NCBI RefSeq assembly: GCF_019774615.1
Contig: NZ_CP081496.1
Span: 2,046,001 to 2,110,000 of the forward strand
Origin: Streptomyces sp. BHT-5-2
Lineage (GTDB): Bacteria; Actinomycetota; Actinomycetes; Streptomycetales; Streptomycetaceae
Direction: 5' to 3'
DNA length: 64,000 nt
Shown one piece after another: positions 7,932-16,867 of the stretch. Made by a program: the position numbers and the translations under genes. Position 1 is the stretch's first letter. Every line of letters starts with the position of its first letter. The notes beneath the pieces are model-generated. The model made no database searches. It saw only the letters and a list, made by a program, of their open reading frames with translations, and was not told the DNA's origin.

Positions 7932-9967
7932 CCACCGAGGACGAACAGGGCCCGGCCACCGGCACGGACCGGGCCTCCGGAGAGGCGCCCGCCGGCGCCT
8001 CCGGACCGGCCCCCGCCTCGGCCCCCCGCCGCGGGCCGGGCCCCGGCGCCGGCCCGATGGCCCGCATGATGAGCGGCCCGATCGACAAGTCCATGGACTT
8101 CAAGGGCTCCGGCAAGCGCCTGCTGGCCCAGATGCGCCCGGAGCGCGGCATCATCGCGGTCGCGCTGCTGCTGGGCGTGCTCAGCGTGGCGCTGACCGTC
8201 GTCGGGCCGAAGGTCCTGGGCCGGGCCACCGACCTGATCATGGCCGGCATCGTCGGCCGCCGACTGCCCGAGGGCCTGACCAGGGCGCAGGCCGCCGAGT
8301 TCCTGCGGGCGCACGGCCAGGGCGGGCTCGCGGACCTGGTCGCCGGCATGCCGGTGGACCCGGGCCCGCACACCGACTTCGGCGCGGTCGGCACGGTCCT
8401 GCTGTGGGTCGCGCTGATCTACGCGGGCTCGGCGCTGTTCGGCTTCGTCCAGGCCCGGATCGCCACCCGCGTCGTCCAGCGCACCGTCTTCCGGCTGCGC
8501 GGACAGGTCGAGGAGAAGCTGGCCCGGCTGCCGTTGAGCTACTTCGACCGGCAGCAGCGCGGCGAGGTGCTCTCCCGCGCCACCAACGACATCGACAACA
8601 TCCAGCAGACGCTCCAGCAGACCCTCAGCCAGATCGTGACCTCGCTGCTGACGATCGTGGGCGTGCTGGTGATGATGTTCTGGATCTCGCCGCTGCTGGC
8701 GCTGGTCGCGCTGGTCACCGTGCCGGTCTCGGTGGTGGTCGCCACCAAGGTCGGCAAGCGCGCCCAGCCGCAGTTCGTCCAGCAGTGGAAGACCACCGGC
8801 AAGCTCAACGCGCACATCGAGGAGATGTACACCGGGCACTCGCTGGTCAAGGTCTTCGGCCGGCAGAAGGAGTCCGCCGAGCTCTTCCGCGAGCAGAACG
8901 AGGCGCTCTACGCGGCGGGCTTCAAGGCCCAGTTCATCTCCGGCATCATCCAGCCCGCGATGATGTTCGTCGGCAACCTCAACTACGTGCTGGTGGCCGT
9001 GGTCGGCGGCCTGCGGGTGGCCGCCGGGGCGCTGTCCATCGGCGACGTCCAGGCGTTCGTCCAGTACAGCCGCCAGTTCAGCCAGCCGCTGACCCAGGTC
9101 GCCTCGATGGCCAACCTCGTCCAGTCCGGTGTCGCCTCCGCCGAGCGGGTCTTCGAACTCCTCGACGCCGACGAGCAGGACCCCGACAGCGAGCAGCCGG
9201 CCCGCCCCGAGCACGTCACCGGCCAGGTCGCCTTCGAGCACGTCTCCTTCCGCTACGACGCGAACAAGCCGCTCATCGAGGACCTCTCGCTCACCGTCCG
9301 CCCCGGCCAGACCGTCGCCATCGTCGGCCCGACCGGCGCCGGCAAGACCACCCTGGTCAACCTCCTGATGCGGTTCTACGAGGTCCGCGGCGGCCGGATC
9401 ACCCTCGACGGCGTGGACGTCGCGCGGATGTCCCGCGAGGAGCTGCGCGGCCACATCGGCATGGTCCTCCAGGACACCTGGCTCTTCGGCGGCACCATCG
9501 CCGAGAACATCGCCTACGGCGCCCCCGAGGGCACCTCCCGCGACAAGGTCGTCGCGGCCGCCCGGGCCACCCACGTCGACCGCTTCGTGCGCACCCTCCC
9601 CGACGGCTACGACACCGTCATAGACGAGGAGGGCGGCAACGTCTCGGTAGGCGAGAAGCAGCTCATCACCATCGCCCGCGCCTTCCTCGCGGAGCCGGCC
9701 ATCCTCGTCCTGGACGAGGCCACCAGCTCCGTCGACACCCGCACCGAGGTCCTCATCCAGCAGGCCATGGCCCAACTCCGCAGCGGCCGGACCAGTTTCG
9801 TCATCGCGCACCGCCTCTCCACCATCCGGGACGCCGACGTCATCCTGGTGATGGAGGACGGCTCCCTCGTCGAACAGGGCACCCACGACACGCTCCTGGC
9901 CGCGGACGGGGCCTACGCCCGCCTGTACGCGGCCCAGTTCGCGGAGGCGGTGGCGGAGACGGGCTGA
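7928..9967 (+). CDS. ABC exporter half-transporter, subunit B (degenerate signature)
   Basis: 679 residues, starting in the ATGA overlap with subunit A, so translation is coupled. An acidic and Ala/Pro-rich N-terminal tail of about 40 residues precedes the six-helix membrane domain. An extracytoplasmic insert between helices 1 and 2 carries residues such as LPEGLTRAQAAEFLRAHGQG. The ATPase has Walker A GPTGAGKTT, signature SVGEKQ instead of SGGQ, and a full Walker B with Glu (ILVLDEATSSVD). Its Walker A/B pairs with the good signature of subunit A to give the single hydrolytic site. Nothing in the context identifies the cargo. Confidence 0.9.
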   Translation: MTTEDEQGPATGTDRASGEAPAGASGPAPASAPRRGPGPGAGPMARMMSGPIDKSMDFKGSGKRLLAQMRPERGIIAVALLLGVLSVALTVVGPKVLGRATDLIMAGIVGRRLPEGLTRAQAAEFLRAHGQGGLADLVAGMPVDPGPHTDFGAVGTVLLWVALIYAGSALFGFVQARIATRVVQRTVFRLRGQVEEKLARLPLSYFDRQQRGEVLSRATNDIDNIQQTLQQTLSQIVTSLLTIVGVLVMMFWISPLLALVALVTVPVSVVVATKVGKRAQPQFVQQWKTTGKLNAHIEEMYTGHSLVKVFGRQKESAELFREQNEALYAAGFKAQFISGIIQPAMMFVGNLNYVLVAVVGGLRVAAGALSIGDVQAFVQYSRQFSQPLTQVASMANLVQSGVASAERVFELLDADEQDPDSEQPARPEHVTGQVAFEHVSFRYDANKPLIEDLSLTVRPGQTVAIVGPTGAGKTTLVNLLMRFYEVRGGRITLDGVDVARMSREELRGHIGMVLQDTWLFGGTIAENIAYGAPEGTSRDKVVAAARATHVDRFVRTLPDGYDTVIDEEGGNVSVGEKQLITIARAFLAEPAILVLDEATSSVDTRTEVLIQQAMAQLRSGRTSFVIAHRLSTIRDADVILVMEDGSLVEQGTHDTLLAADGAYARLYAAQFAEAVAETG

Positions 9968-9997
9968 CGCGCGGCGGGCCGGCCCTACCCCTTGCTC

Positions 9998-10921
9998 TTA
10001 AAGAGCAGGGGGTAGCCCCTGCCCGGTCCGCGCCACCACCCACTCGCCGATCCTCCGCAGCAGTTCCGGCCCCGCGGCGTTCTCGGCGTGGCCGAAGCCC
10101 CGTTCGAGCCAGAGCGCGGTGGTGGCGGGGTCGGCGGCGGCCATCAGCATGCGGGGGTGGTCCACCGGGAAGTAGGGGTCGCGGTCGCCGTGGACGAGGA
10201 GCAGCGGGGTCGGGGCGATCAACGGGACGGCCTCGGCGGGGGAGAGCGGCACCGGGTCCCACTCCGCGGGGTGGATCCGGGTGCGCAGGCCGACGCGGGA
10301 GACCAGCCGGCCGGTGGGACTGGTGACGGCCCAGTGGAGGCGCCGCATCGACGCGGTGCCCCGGTAGTACCACCGGGCGGGGGCACTGACGGCGACCACT
10401 GCGTCCGGGCACGCACCTGTGCGCTCCCCGTGCTCCCCCCGGCCGCGGTCAGGCCCCCGCCGGCCGTGCAGCGCGGCCTGCCGGAGCACGACCGAGCCGC
10501 CCATGGAGAAGCCGACGGTGGCGATCCGGCGGTGGCCCAGGGAACGGGCCCAGCGGATCGCGGCGGTCACGTCGTGGATCTCCCGGTCGCCGACGGTGGA
10601 GCGCCCGCCGGACCCGCCGTGCCCCCGGAAGGAGAACGTGATCACGTCCGCGTGCTGGGACAACGCGGCCGCGGCGCGGCGCAGCGCGGGCTTTTCGAGG
10701 GAGCCGGTGAAGCCGTGCGCGAGCACCACGGCGAGGTCGCCCACGGGGGCGGACGGCGGCTCCGGAGAAGGGCCGGACGGGGCCTGTGGAAGCGGGATCC
10801 GGGGGGTGCGGGCGGCCTCGATGCGCACGCCGTCGTCCGTCAACAGCACCGCGCGATGACCACTCGAAGTGATCGACGGAACACAAGAAGGTGCAAAGTC
10901 GGCCTCGGGTCCGCAGCTCAT
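9998..10921 (-). CDS. Alpha/beta hydrolase
   Basis: 307 residues from an ATG at 10921 (MSCGPEADFAPS); a start a little further in is also possible. The fold is clear: LAVVLAHGFTGS forms the oxyanion strand, GFSMGGS holds the nucleophile serine, HGDRDPYFP holds the aspartate, and GFGHAENA holds the histidine. These hydrolases act on esters, lipids or peptides; the substrate is unknown. The insert rich in Arg and Gly after the nucleophile elbow (LHGRRGPDRGRGEHGERTG) is unusual and may be a flexible lid. It converges with the ABC exporter pair, 30 bp stop to stop, and diverges from glnR. Confidence 0.85.
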   Translation of the reverse strand: MSCGPEADFAPSCVPSITSSGHRAVLLTDDGVRIEAARTPRIPLPQAPSGPSPEPPSAPVGDLAVVLAHGFTGSLEKPALRRAAAALSQHADVITFSFRGHGGSGGRSTVGDREIHDVTAAIRWARSLGHRRIATVGFSMGGSVVLRQAALHGRRGPDRGRGEHGERTGACPDAVVAVSAPARWYYRGTASMRRLHWAVTSPTGRLVSRVGLRTRIHPAEWDPVPLSPAEAVPLIAPTPLLLVHGDRDPYFPVDHPRMLMAAADPATTALWLERGFGHAENAAGPELLRRIGEWVVARTGQGLPPAL

Positions 10922-10928
10922 GTGAGCT
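10915..10928. promoter_or_regulatory. Inverted repeat at the hydrolase start
   Basis: AGCTCA-TG-TGAGCT is a perfect inverted repeat that covers the hydrolase ATG. It lies just before a possible TATTCT -10 box (10928-10933) facing glnR, so it could be an operator shared by the divergent genes. Confidence 0.35.
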
Positions 10929-10943
10929 ATTCTGCTGGGCAAG

Positions 10944-10977
10944 AAGGATCCGGGCAGCGTCGCCCCCGGGTCCTTTT
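10944..10977 (+). terminator. Intrinsic-terminator-like hairpin in the glnR leader
   Basis: Plus-strand stem AAGGATCCGGG (10944-10954) pairs with CCCGGGTCCTT (10965-10975) with one G-T pair and a 10-base loop, then TTTTG. It is rare here in having a real T-tail. It sits about 120 bp before the glnR uORF with no gene upstream on this strand, so it may terminate a short leader RNA or act as an attenuator for glnR. Confidence 0.55.
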
Positions 10978-11094
10978 GTGCTTTCACGCACGCAGAGCGT
11001 GTGACCGGGAGCACCCCGTACGAAGCAGTGCCGCAGACCCCCGGCCCAGCCGGGTGGTGCCCCCGTCGCAGGGACCGAGGAGGAACCAGACGTC

Positions 11095-11172
11095 ATGGGC
11101 AAGCGAAGCGTGCAGGACAGCGAGCCGTTCAGGATGAGGCTCGCCGGAAACCGGGTAGGTGGTCGGAAGTGA
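11095..11172 (+). CDS. 25-residue uORF coupled to glnR
   Basis: The ATG at 11095 has an excellent ribosome site (GAGGAGG, about 10 bases upstream). The frame encodes [20 protein letters not shown] then VGGRK and stops at TGA 11170-11172. That stop overlaps the GTG start of glnR (GTGA), so glnR translation is probably coupled to it; glnR itself has only a weak ribosome site. The peptide is basic and has no recognisable domain. It may be a regulatory uORF or the true small partner of GlnR. Confidence 0.5.
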   Translation: MGKRSVQDSEPFRMRLAGNRVGGRK

Positions 11173-11996
11173 GTTCGCTTCTGCTGCTGACCAACGCCCT
11201 CCAGCCATCGACGGAGGTGCTTCCGGCGCTCGGCCTGCTGCTGCACAGCGTCCGGGTGGCCCCCGCCGAGGGCCCGGCCCTGATCGACACCCCAGGGGCC
11301 GACGTCATACTGATCGACGGCCGTCGTGATCTTCCGCATGTGCGATCCCTGTGCCAGCTGCTGCGGTCCACCGGGCCCGGCTGCCCGCTGGTGCTGGTGG
11401 TCACCGAGGGCGGACTGGCCGCCGTCACCGCCGACTGGGGTGTCGACGACGTGATGCTGGACACCGCCGGGCCGGCCGAGGTGGAGGCGCGGCTGCGGCT
11501 GGCGATGGGCCGCCAGCAGATCACCACTGACAACGGCCCGATGGAGATCCGCACCGGCGACCTCTCCGTGGACGAGGCCACCTACAGCGCCAAGCTCAAG
11601 GGCCGGGTCCTGGACCTGACCTTCAAGGAGTTCGAGCTGCTGAAGTACCTGGCGCAGCACCCGGGCCGGGTCTTCACCCGCGCCCAGCTCCTCCAGGAGG
11701 TGTGGGGCTACGACTACTTCGGCGGTACGCGCACGGTGGACGTGCACGTCCGGCGGCTGCGCGCCAAGCTCGGCCCCGAGCACGAGTCGCTGATCGGCAC
11801 GGTCCGCAACGTCGGCTACCGCTTCGTGGTGCCGGAGAAGGTGGAGCGGGCCGCCGCGGAGGCCAAGGCGCAGGAGGACACCACACAGGGGGCGAAGAAG
11901 GGCGGTGGCGTGGACGGGCCGGTAGACGGACGCGCGCCCGCACGTTCTTCCACGTCGGACGGGAAATCCGCGTCCGCGCAGCCTGCCCGCCGGTAG
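11169..11996 (+). CDS. glnR: GlnR, global nitrogen regulator
   Basis: 275 residues from GTG 11169, beginning with the well-known [20 protein letters not shown]. An atypical receiver domain (residues 1 to about 115) lacks the usual acidic pocket, and a winged-helix DNA-binding domain follows ([20 protein letters not shown], then [20 protein letters not shown]). GlnR is an orphan OmpR-type regulator of actinobacteria that controls glnA, amtB, glnK and nitrite/nitrate genes and works without phosphorylation. The last 50 residues are a low-complexity Lys/Gly/Ser tail, variable among species. Sequence identity to known GlnR is extensive by eye, so the name is safe. It probably responds to nitrogen status, and its own leader carries a hairpin and a uORF. 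Confidence 0.95.
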   Translation: MSSLLLLTNALQPSTEVLPALGLLLHSVRVAPAEGPALIDTPGADVILIDGRRDLPHVRSLCQLLRSTGPGCPLVLVVTEGGLAAVTADWGVDDVMLDTAGPAEVEARLRLAMGRQQITTDNGPMEIRTGDLSVDEATYSAKLKGRVLDLTFKEFELLKYLAQHPGRVFTRAQLLQEVWGYDYFGGTRTVDVHVRRLRAKLGPEHESLIGTVRNVGYRFVVPEKVERAAAEAKAQEDTTQGAKKGGGVDGPVDGRAPARSSTSDGKSASAQPARR

Positions 11997-12020
11997 GACC
12001 ACCCGCGTAGACTGCCGCGC

Positions 12021-13052
12021 GTGGCCAAGGTGACGCGGGATGATGTGGCAAAACTGGCGGGGACGTCCACCGCCGTCGTCAGTTACGTCATCAACAACGG
12101 ACCGAGGCCGGTCGCCCCGGCCACGCGTGAGCGGGTGCTCGCCGCCATCAAGGAGCTCGGCTACCGGCCCGACCGGGTCGCGCAGGCGATGGCGTCCCGC
12201 CGCACCGACCTCATAGGTCTGATCGTGCCGGACACCCGGCAGCCGTTCTTCGCGGAGATGGCGCACGCCGTCGAACAGGCCGCGTCCGAGCGCGGCAAGA
12301 TGGTGCTGGTCGGCAACGCCAACTACATCGACGAGCGCGAGGTGCACTACCTCCGCGCGTTCCTCGGGATGCGGGTGTCCGGGCTGATCCTGATCAGTCA
12401 GGGCCCCAGCGAGCACGCCGCCGCGGAGATCGAGGCGTGGGACGCCAGGGTGGTGCTGCTGCACCGCCGGCCGGACGCCATCGACGACGTCGCGGTGATG
12501 ACCGACGACATCTGGGGCGCGCAGCTGGCGACCCGGCACCTCCTGGAGCACGGCCACGAGTACGTCGCCTTCCTGGGCGGCACCGAGGAGACCCCGAAGT
12601 CCGGCGACCCGGTCACCGACCACGTCGAGGGCTGGCGGCGGGCCATGCTGGAGTCCGGGCGCTCGACGGAGGGCCGCTACTTCCAGGCGCTCTACAACCG
12701 CTACGACGCCTACCAGGTCGCGCTGCGGCTGCTCTCCGGGCCGGACCGCCCGCCGGCCATCATGTGCGCCACCGACGACCAGGCCATCGGTGTGCTGCGG
12801 GCCGCCCGCGAGCTGCGGATCGACGTCCCCGGCGAGCTGGCGGTGGCCGGCTTCGACGACGTGAAGGAGGCCGCGCTCACCGATCCGCCGCTGACGACGG
12901 TGGCCTCGGACCGGCAGGCGATGGCCCGGGCGGCGGTGGACCTGGTGCTGGACGACGGGCTGCGGGTGGTCGGCTCGCGCCGCGAGCGGCTGCGGCAGTT
13001 CCCGTCGCGGCTGGTGGTGCGGCGGTCCTGCGGCTGCGGCGGCACTCCCTAG
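12021..13052 (+). CDS. LacI family transcriptional regulator
   Basis: 343 residues. The N-terminal helix-turn-helix ([20 protein letters not shown]) and hinge ([20 protein letters not shown]) are typical, followed by the periplasmic-binding-like sensor domain ending in [13 protein letters not shown]. The GTG at 12021 follows a TAGACT box by seven bases, giving a probable leaderless mRNA. LacI regulators bind palindromic operators and release on a sugar or nucleoside ligand. The nearest genes are glnR and htrA, with no sugar operon beside it, so the regulon is unknown. The C-terminal SCGCGG is a common ending in this subfamily. Confidence 0.9.
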   Translation: MAKVTRDDVAKLAGTSTAVVSYVINNGPRPVAPATRERVLAAIKELGYRPDRVAQAMASRRTDLIGLIVPDTRQPFFAEMAHAVEQAASERGKMVLVGNANYIDEREVHYLRAFLGMRVSGLILISQGPSEHAAAEIEAWDARVVLLHRRPDAIDDVAVMTDDIWGAQLATRHLLEHGHEYVAFLGGTEETPKSGDPVTDHVEGWRRAMLESGRSTEGRYFQALYNRYDAYQVALRLLSGPDRPPAIMCATDDQAIGVLRAARELRIDVPGELAVAGFDDVKEAALTDPPLTTVASDRQAMARAAVDLVLDDGLRVVGSRRERLRQFPSRLVVRRSCGCGGTP

Positions 13053-13123
13053 AGCGTGTCCGAGGAGTCAACGACCGTGCGGACGTGCGGCCTTATACCG
13101 GGCATACCCACTTCTGTTGGGTC

Positions 13124-13151
13124 TCTCAGGGCGTTCTCAGACGGTTCTCAT
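13124..13151 (+). promoter_or_regulatory. Three 11-bp-phased TCTCA repeats upstream of htrA
   Basis: TCTCAG at 13124 and 13135 and TCTCAT at 13146, each exactly 11 bp apart, form direct repeats 24 bp before the protease start. One-turn phasing is what OmpR/PhoB-type response regulators bind. The nearest such regulator is the CssR-like gene at 14442. Confidence 0.6.
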
Positions 13152-13174
13152 GCAGCGGTCGCAGAGTCGTGGGC

Positions 13175-14281
13175 ATGACCGAGAGCTACCGCCGCAGCGG
13201 CGAAGAGATGCCCCAGGACCGGCCGTACGCCTACGGCACCGAGTACGGCACCGGCCACAGCAGCGACCACGGCGCGGACCGCTTCCGCGGTGACGTGCCG
13301 CCGCCGCCCCCGTACACGCCGGACGCAGCGGTGGCGGGTGCTCCCGGTGCGCCGGAGCCGCGGCGCCGGGCCCGGCGGCCGATCGCGCTGATCGCCGCGG
13401 TGGCCCTGGCCTCGGGTCTGATCGGCGGCGGCAGCGCGGCGCTGATCGCGGGTGCCACGCAGCAGGGCGGCACGAGCGGCGGCGTCTCCACCTCGCTCGT
13501 CAACGCCGGGCAGAACACCGGCGGCGGTACCGGGGTCGCGGGGGTGGCCAAGGCGGTCAGCCCGGCCATCGTCGAGATCAAGGCGCGCACGGGCGGCGGC
13601 GAGTCCACCGGCTCCGGCGTGGTGATCACCAGCAGCGGCGAGATCGTCACCAACAACCACGTGGTGGCCGGCTCCCGCACGGTGAGCGTCACCTTCAGCG
13701 ACGGCAGCAGGAAGGCCGCGACGGTCGTCGGCACCGACCCGGGCAAGGACCTGGCCCTGATCAAGGTCACCGGCGCCAAGGGGCTGACGCACGCGGTGCT
13801 CGGCGACTCCAGCAAGCTCGTGGTCGGCGACCCGGTCGTCGCGATCGGCTCGCCGGAGGGCCTCACCGGCTCGGTGACCAGCGGCATCGTCTCCGCGCTC
13901 AACCGCGATGTCTCCGTCCCCAAGGAGGACGGCCAGGGGCAGGGCCAGGGGCAGGGCGGCGGCCGTGGCTTCTTCGGCGGTGGCGGCGGCTGGCCGTTCG
14001 AGTTCGGCGGCAACCAGTACAACGGCGACACCGGCTCGTCCAAGACCACCTACAAGGCGATACAGACCGACGCCGCGCTCAACCCGGGCAACTCCGGCGG
14101 CGCCCTGATCAACATGCAGGGGCAGATCATCGGCATCAACTCGGCCATGTACTCGCCGAGTTCGTCGGACAGCAGCCAGGCGGGCAGCGTCGGCCTCGGC
14201 TTCGCCATCCCGATCAACACCGTCAAGGCCGACCTCGACACGCTGCGCAGCGGCGGCAACGGCGGGAACAGCGGGGTCTGA
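13175..14281 (+). CDS. htrA: HtrA-like trypsin-fold serine protease
   Basis: 368 residues. A disordered N-terminal cytosolic part (residues 1-65) precedes one membrane helix (PIALIAAVALASGLIGGGSA) and an extracytoplasmic trypsin-like domain. The catalytic triad is visible as TNNHVV (His), GKDLALIK (Asp) and NPGNSGGAL (Ser). A Gly-rich insertion (GQGQGQGGGRGFFGGGGG) lies between. No PDZ domain follows, so it is shorter than DegP. Such proteases degrade misfolded secreted proteins. The promoter repeats and the adjacent CssRS-like genes fit the HtrA2-type protein of the Streptomyces secretion-stress response. A GTG two codons upstream (13169) is an alternative start. Confidence 0.85.
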   Translation: MTESYRRSGEEMPQDRPYAYGTEYGTGHSSDHGADRFRGDVPPPPPYTPDAAVAGAPGAPEPRRRARRPIALIAAVALASGLIGGGSAALIAGATQQGGTSGGVSTSLVNAGQNTGGGTGVAGVAKAVSPAIVEIKARTGGGESTGSGVVITSSGEIVTNNHVVAGSRTVSVTFSDGSRKAATVVGTDPGKDLALIKVTGAKGLTHAVLGDSSKLVVGDPVVAIGSPEGLTGSVTSGIVSALNRDVSVPKEDGQGQGQGQGGGRGFFGGGGGWPFEFGGNQYNGDTGSSKTTYKAIQTDAALNPGNSGGALINMQGQIIGINSAMYSPSSSDSSQAGSVGLGFAIPINTVKADLDTLRSGGNGGNSGV

Positions 14282-14441
14282 GCAGGGCCGGGCGGGCCTC
14301 CGGCCGGGGGCGCCGCCGGGCGGTGGAGAACCGCGGAGGGTTTTCCACAGGGCGTCCGTCCGCGCGGCATCCGTGTCAGGCTGAAGCCAGCAGCACAGGT
14401 CCAGCCGGCCGTCAGCAACGTCATCCGAGGTAGTCACGCAC

Positions 14442-15179
14442 ATGAGCCCCGCCGAGCACGGTGATCACCCCGCCCGCATCCTGATCGTCGACGACGAGCC
14501 CGCGGTCCGCGAGGCGCTCCAGCGCTCCCTCGCCTTCGAGGGGTACGGCACCGAGCAGGCCGTCGACGGACTGGACGCGGTGGAGAAGGTCGCCGCCTAC
14601 GACCCCGAACTCATCGTGCTGGACGTGCTGATGCCCCGGATGGACGGACTGACCGCCGCCCGCCGGCTGCGGGCGAGCGGGGTGACCGTGCCGATCCTGA
14701 TGCTGACCGCGCGGGACACCGTCGGTGACCGCGTCACCGGCCTCGACGCCGGCGCCGACGACTACCTCGTCAAACCCTTCGAGCTGGACGAGCTGCTGGC
14801 CCGGATCCGCGCCCTGCTGCGCCGCAGCGCGTACGCGGCGGCCGGCACCGCCCGGCCCGACGAGAGCGAGCTCCTGGGCTTCGCCGATCTGCGGATGAAT
14901 CTCGCCACCCGCGAGGTGACCCGCGGCAACCGCCCGGTCGACCTGACCCGCACCGAGTTCACGCTCCTGGAGATGTTCCTGGCCCACCCCCGGCAGGTCC
15001 TCACCCGCGAGCAGATCCTCAAGGCCGTCTGGGGCTTCGACTTCGAACCGACCTCCAACTCCCTGGACGTGTACGTGATGTACCTCCGCCGCAAGACGGA
15101 GGCGGGCGGCGAGCCGCGGCTGGTCCACACCGTGCGCGGGGTGGGCTACGTCCTGCGGCTGGGGGGCGGTGCGGAATGA
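14442..15179 (+). CDS. cssR: OmpR-family response regulator, CssR-like
   Basis: 245 residues. The receiver domain shows ILIVDDEP, phospho-acceptor Asp61 in [16 protein letters not shown] and the lysine of LVKPFE. The C-terminal winged helix ([20 protein letters not shown], then [11 protein letters not shown]) binds DNA. Its stop overlaps the sensor kinase start by ATGA. In Streptomyces the system next to an HtrA-type gene is CssRS, which senses secretion stress and activates htrA-like genes; the name here comes from that gene order and is inference. Confidence 0.8.
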   Translation: MSPAEHGDHPARILIVDDEPAVREALQRSLAFEGYGTEQAVDGLDAVEKVAAYDPELIVLDVLMPRMDGLTAARRLRASGVTVPILMLTARDTVGDRVTGLDAGADDYLVKPFELDELLARIRALLRRSAYAAAGTARPDESELLGFADLRMNLATREVTRGNRPVDLTRTEFTLLEMFLAHPRQVLTREQILKAVWGFDFEPTSNSLDVYVMYLRRKTEAGGEPRLVHTVRGVGYVLRLGGGAE

Positions 15180-16855
15180 GCGGCACCGGCGACGCCCACC
15201 CGGCGCACGGCCGACCGATGGACGGGCAGGAGACGGACGGGCCGGCGGCCCACGAGCAGGCGGCCCACGGGCCGGCGGCCCACGGCCACCCGGCGCAGGG
15301 CCATGACGACCACGAGGCGCACGGCGTGCCCGGTGGGGAGACCTCGCCCCCGACGGGCGGCGTGCCCGGGCTGACGCGGTTCCGTCAGCTGCCGCTGCGC
15401 TCCCGGCTGTCGCTGCTCATCGCGGTCGCGGTGGCCTTCGCGGTGGCGCTGTCGGCCGCCGCCTGCTGGCTGATCACCCGCGACCGGCTCACCGAGCAGC
15501 TCGACACCACCCTCAGCACGGTCGACGTCCCCGGCGACTACGTCCAGGCGCTCGGCGCCCGCTGCGCCGGCACCCCGCTCAACGTCCGCTTCCAGCCCAC
15601 CCCGTACACCATCCAGCTCGTCACCCCCTCCGGCTACGTCTGCACCTCGCCGAACAAGCAGCCCATCCCCGCCCAGCGGGCGGACGAGGCGGTCGCCGAC
15701 GGCCGGCTGGCCAGCGCCGTCCACACCACCAAGGACGAGAACGGCACCCCGATGCGGGTCTCGACCGTCCCCTACCGCGGCCCGCTCACCGACATCCAGG
15801 GCAACCGGCTGGCGGTCTCCGTCGCCGCGCCGATGGACCAGGTCACCGACCCGCTCAACCAGCTCGCGCTGGTGCTGCTGGTCGTCGCCGGGGTCGGGGT
15901 GCTGGGCGCGGCGACGGCCGGGCTGTGGGTGGCCAGGGCGGCGCTGAAGCCCGTCGACCGGCTGACCGCCGCCGTGGAGCACGTCGCCCGCACTCAGGAC
16001 CTCGCCATCCGCATCCCCACCGACGGCGAGGACGAGATCGCCCGCCTCTCCCGGTCGTTCAACGCGATGACCGCCGCGCTGGCCGCCTCCCGCGACCTCC
16101 AGCAGCAGCTGATCGCCGACGCCGGCCACGAGCTGCGCACGCCCCTGACGTCGCTGCGGACCAACATCGACCTCCTGGAGCGCAGCGAGCGCTCCGGCCG
16201 CCCGATCCCGGCCGCCGACAAGGAGGCCCTGCTCGCCTCGGTGAAGGCCCAGATGGGGGAGCTGGCGGCGCTCATCGGCGACCTCCAGGTCCTCTCCCGC
16301 CCACCGGAGACGGGCACCGCCGGCGGCACGGCGGCCGTCCGGGTGGTCGCCCTCCACGACATCGTCGGCACCGCGCTCGAACGAGCCAGGCTGCGTGGCC
16401 CCTCGCTCACCCTCACCGCCGACCTCGACCCCTGGTACGTCCGCGCCGAACCGCCCGCACTGGAGCGCGCGGTGGTCAACCTCCTCGACAACGCGGTGAA
16501 GTTCAGCCCCTCCGGCGGCACGGTCGAGATCCGGCTGACGGGCGGCGCGCTGACCGTCCGGGACCACGGCCCCGGCATCCCGCCCGAGGAACTCCCGCAC
16601 GTCTTCGAGCGCTTCTGGCGCTCCCCGTCCGCCCGCAGCCTGCCCGGCAGCGGTCTGGGCCTGTCGATCGTGGCCCGCACGGCCGAGCAGGCCGGCGGCG
16701 GCGTACGCCTGCGCAACGCCCCCGGCGGCGGCACGGAGGCCCTGCTGACGATGCCGGGCGCGCCCACCCCGCCGCCGGACATACCGGGACGGGACGACGC
16801 GGGAGGCGAAGGGACGCCGCCCGGGCAGTTCCCCGGGCAGCCCCCCGAGCGGTGA
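15176..16855 (+). CDS. cssS: Sensor histidine kinase, CssS-like, with His-rich N-terminus
   Basis: 559 residues. An unusual cytosolic N-terminal stretch of about 60 residues is rich in His, Ala and Gly ([20 protein letters not shown]). It is followed by a membrane helix ([20 protein letters not shown]), an extracytoplasmic sensor loop of about 150 residues with two cysteines (RCAGTP, YVCTSP), a second helix, and a HAMP domain. The kinase core has the H-box [13 protein letters not shown], an N-box [11 protein letters not shown] and G-boxes ([16 protein letters not shown]). It overlaps cssR by four bases. The His-rich tail could bind metal; it might also mean that translation starts further in, but no better start is seen. 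Confidence 0.85.
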   Translation: MSGTGDAHPAHGRPMDGQETDGPAAHEQAAHGPAAHGHPAQGHDDHEAHGVPGGETSPPTGGVPGLTRFRQLPLRSRLSLLIAVAVAFAVALSAAACWLITRDRLTEQLDTTLSTVDVPGDYVQALGARCAGTPLNVRFQPTPYTIQLVTPSGYVCTSPNKQPIPAQRADEAVADGRLASAVHTTKDENGTPMRVSTVPYRGPLTDIQGNRLAVSVAAPMDQVTDPLNQLALVLLVVAGVGVLGAATAGLWVARAALKPVDRLTAAVEHVARTQDLAIRIPTDGEDEIARLSRSFNAMTAALAASRDLQQQLIADAGHELRTPLTSLRTNIDLLERSERSGRPIPAADKEALLASVKAQMGELAALIGDLQVLSRPPETGTAGGTAAVRVVALHDIVGTALERARLRGPSLTLTADLDPWYVRAEPPALERAVVNLLDNAVKFSPSGGTVEIRLTGGALTVRDHGPGIPPEELPHVFERFWRSPSARSLPGSGLGLSIVARTAEQAGGGVRLRNAPGGGTEALLTMPGAPTPPPDIPGRDDAGGEGTPPGQFPGQPPER

Positions 16856-16867
16856 CGCCCCGGCCGG

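Noticed and set aside
10449..12623. Long minus-strand open frame across glnR and the lacI gene
   Set aside because: It mirrors strongly coding plus-strand genes and has no domain; a GC-skew shadow.
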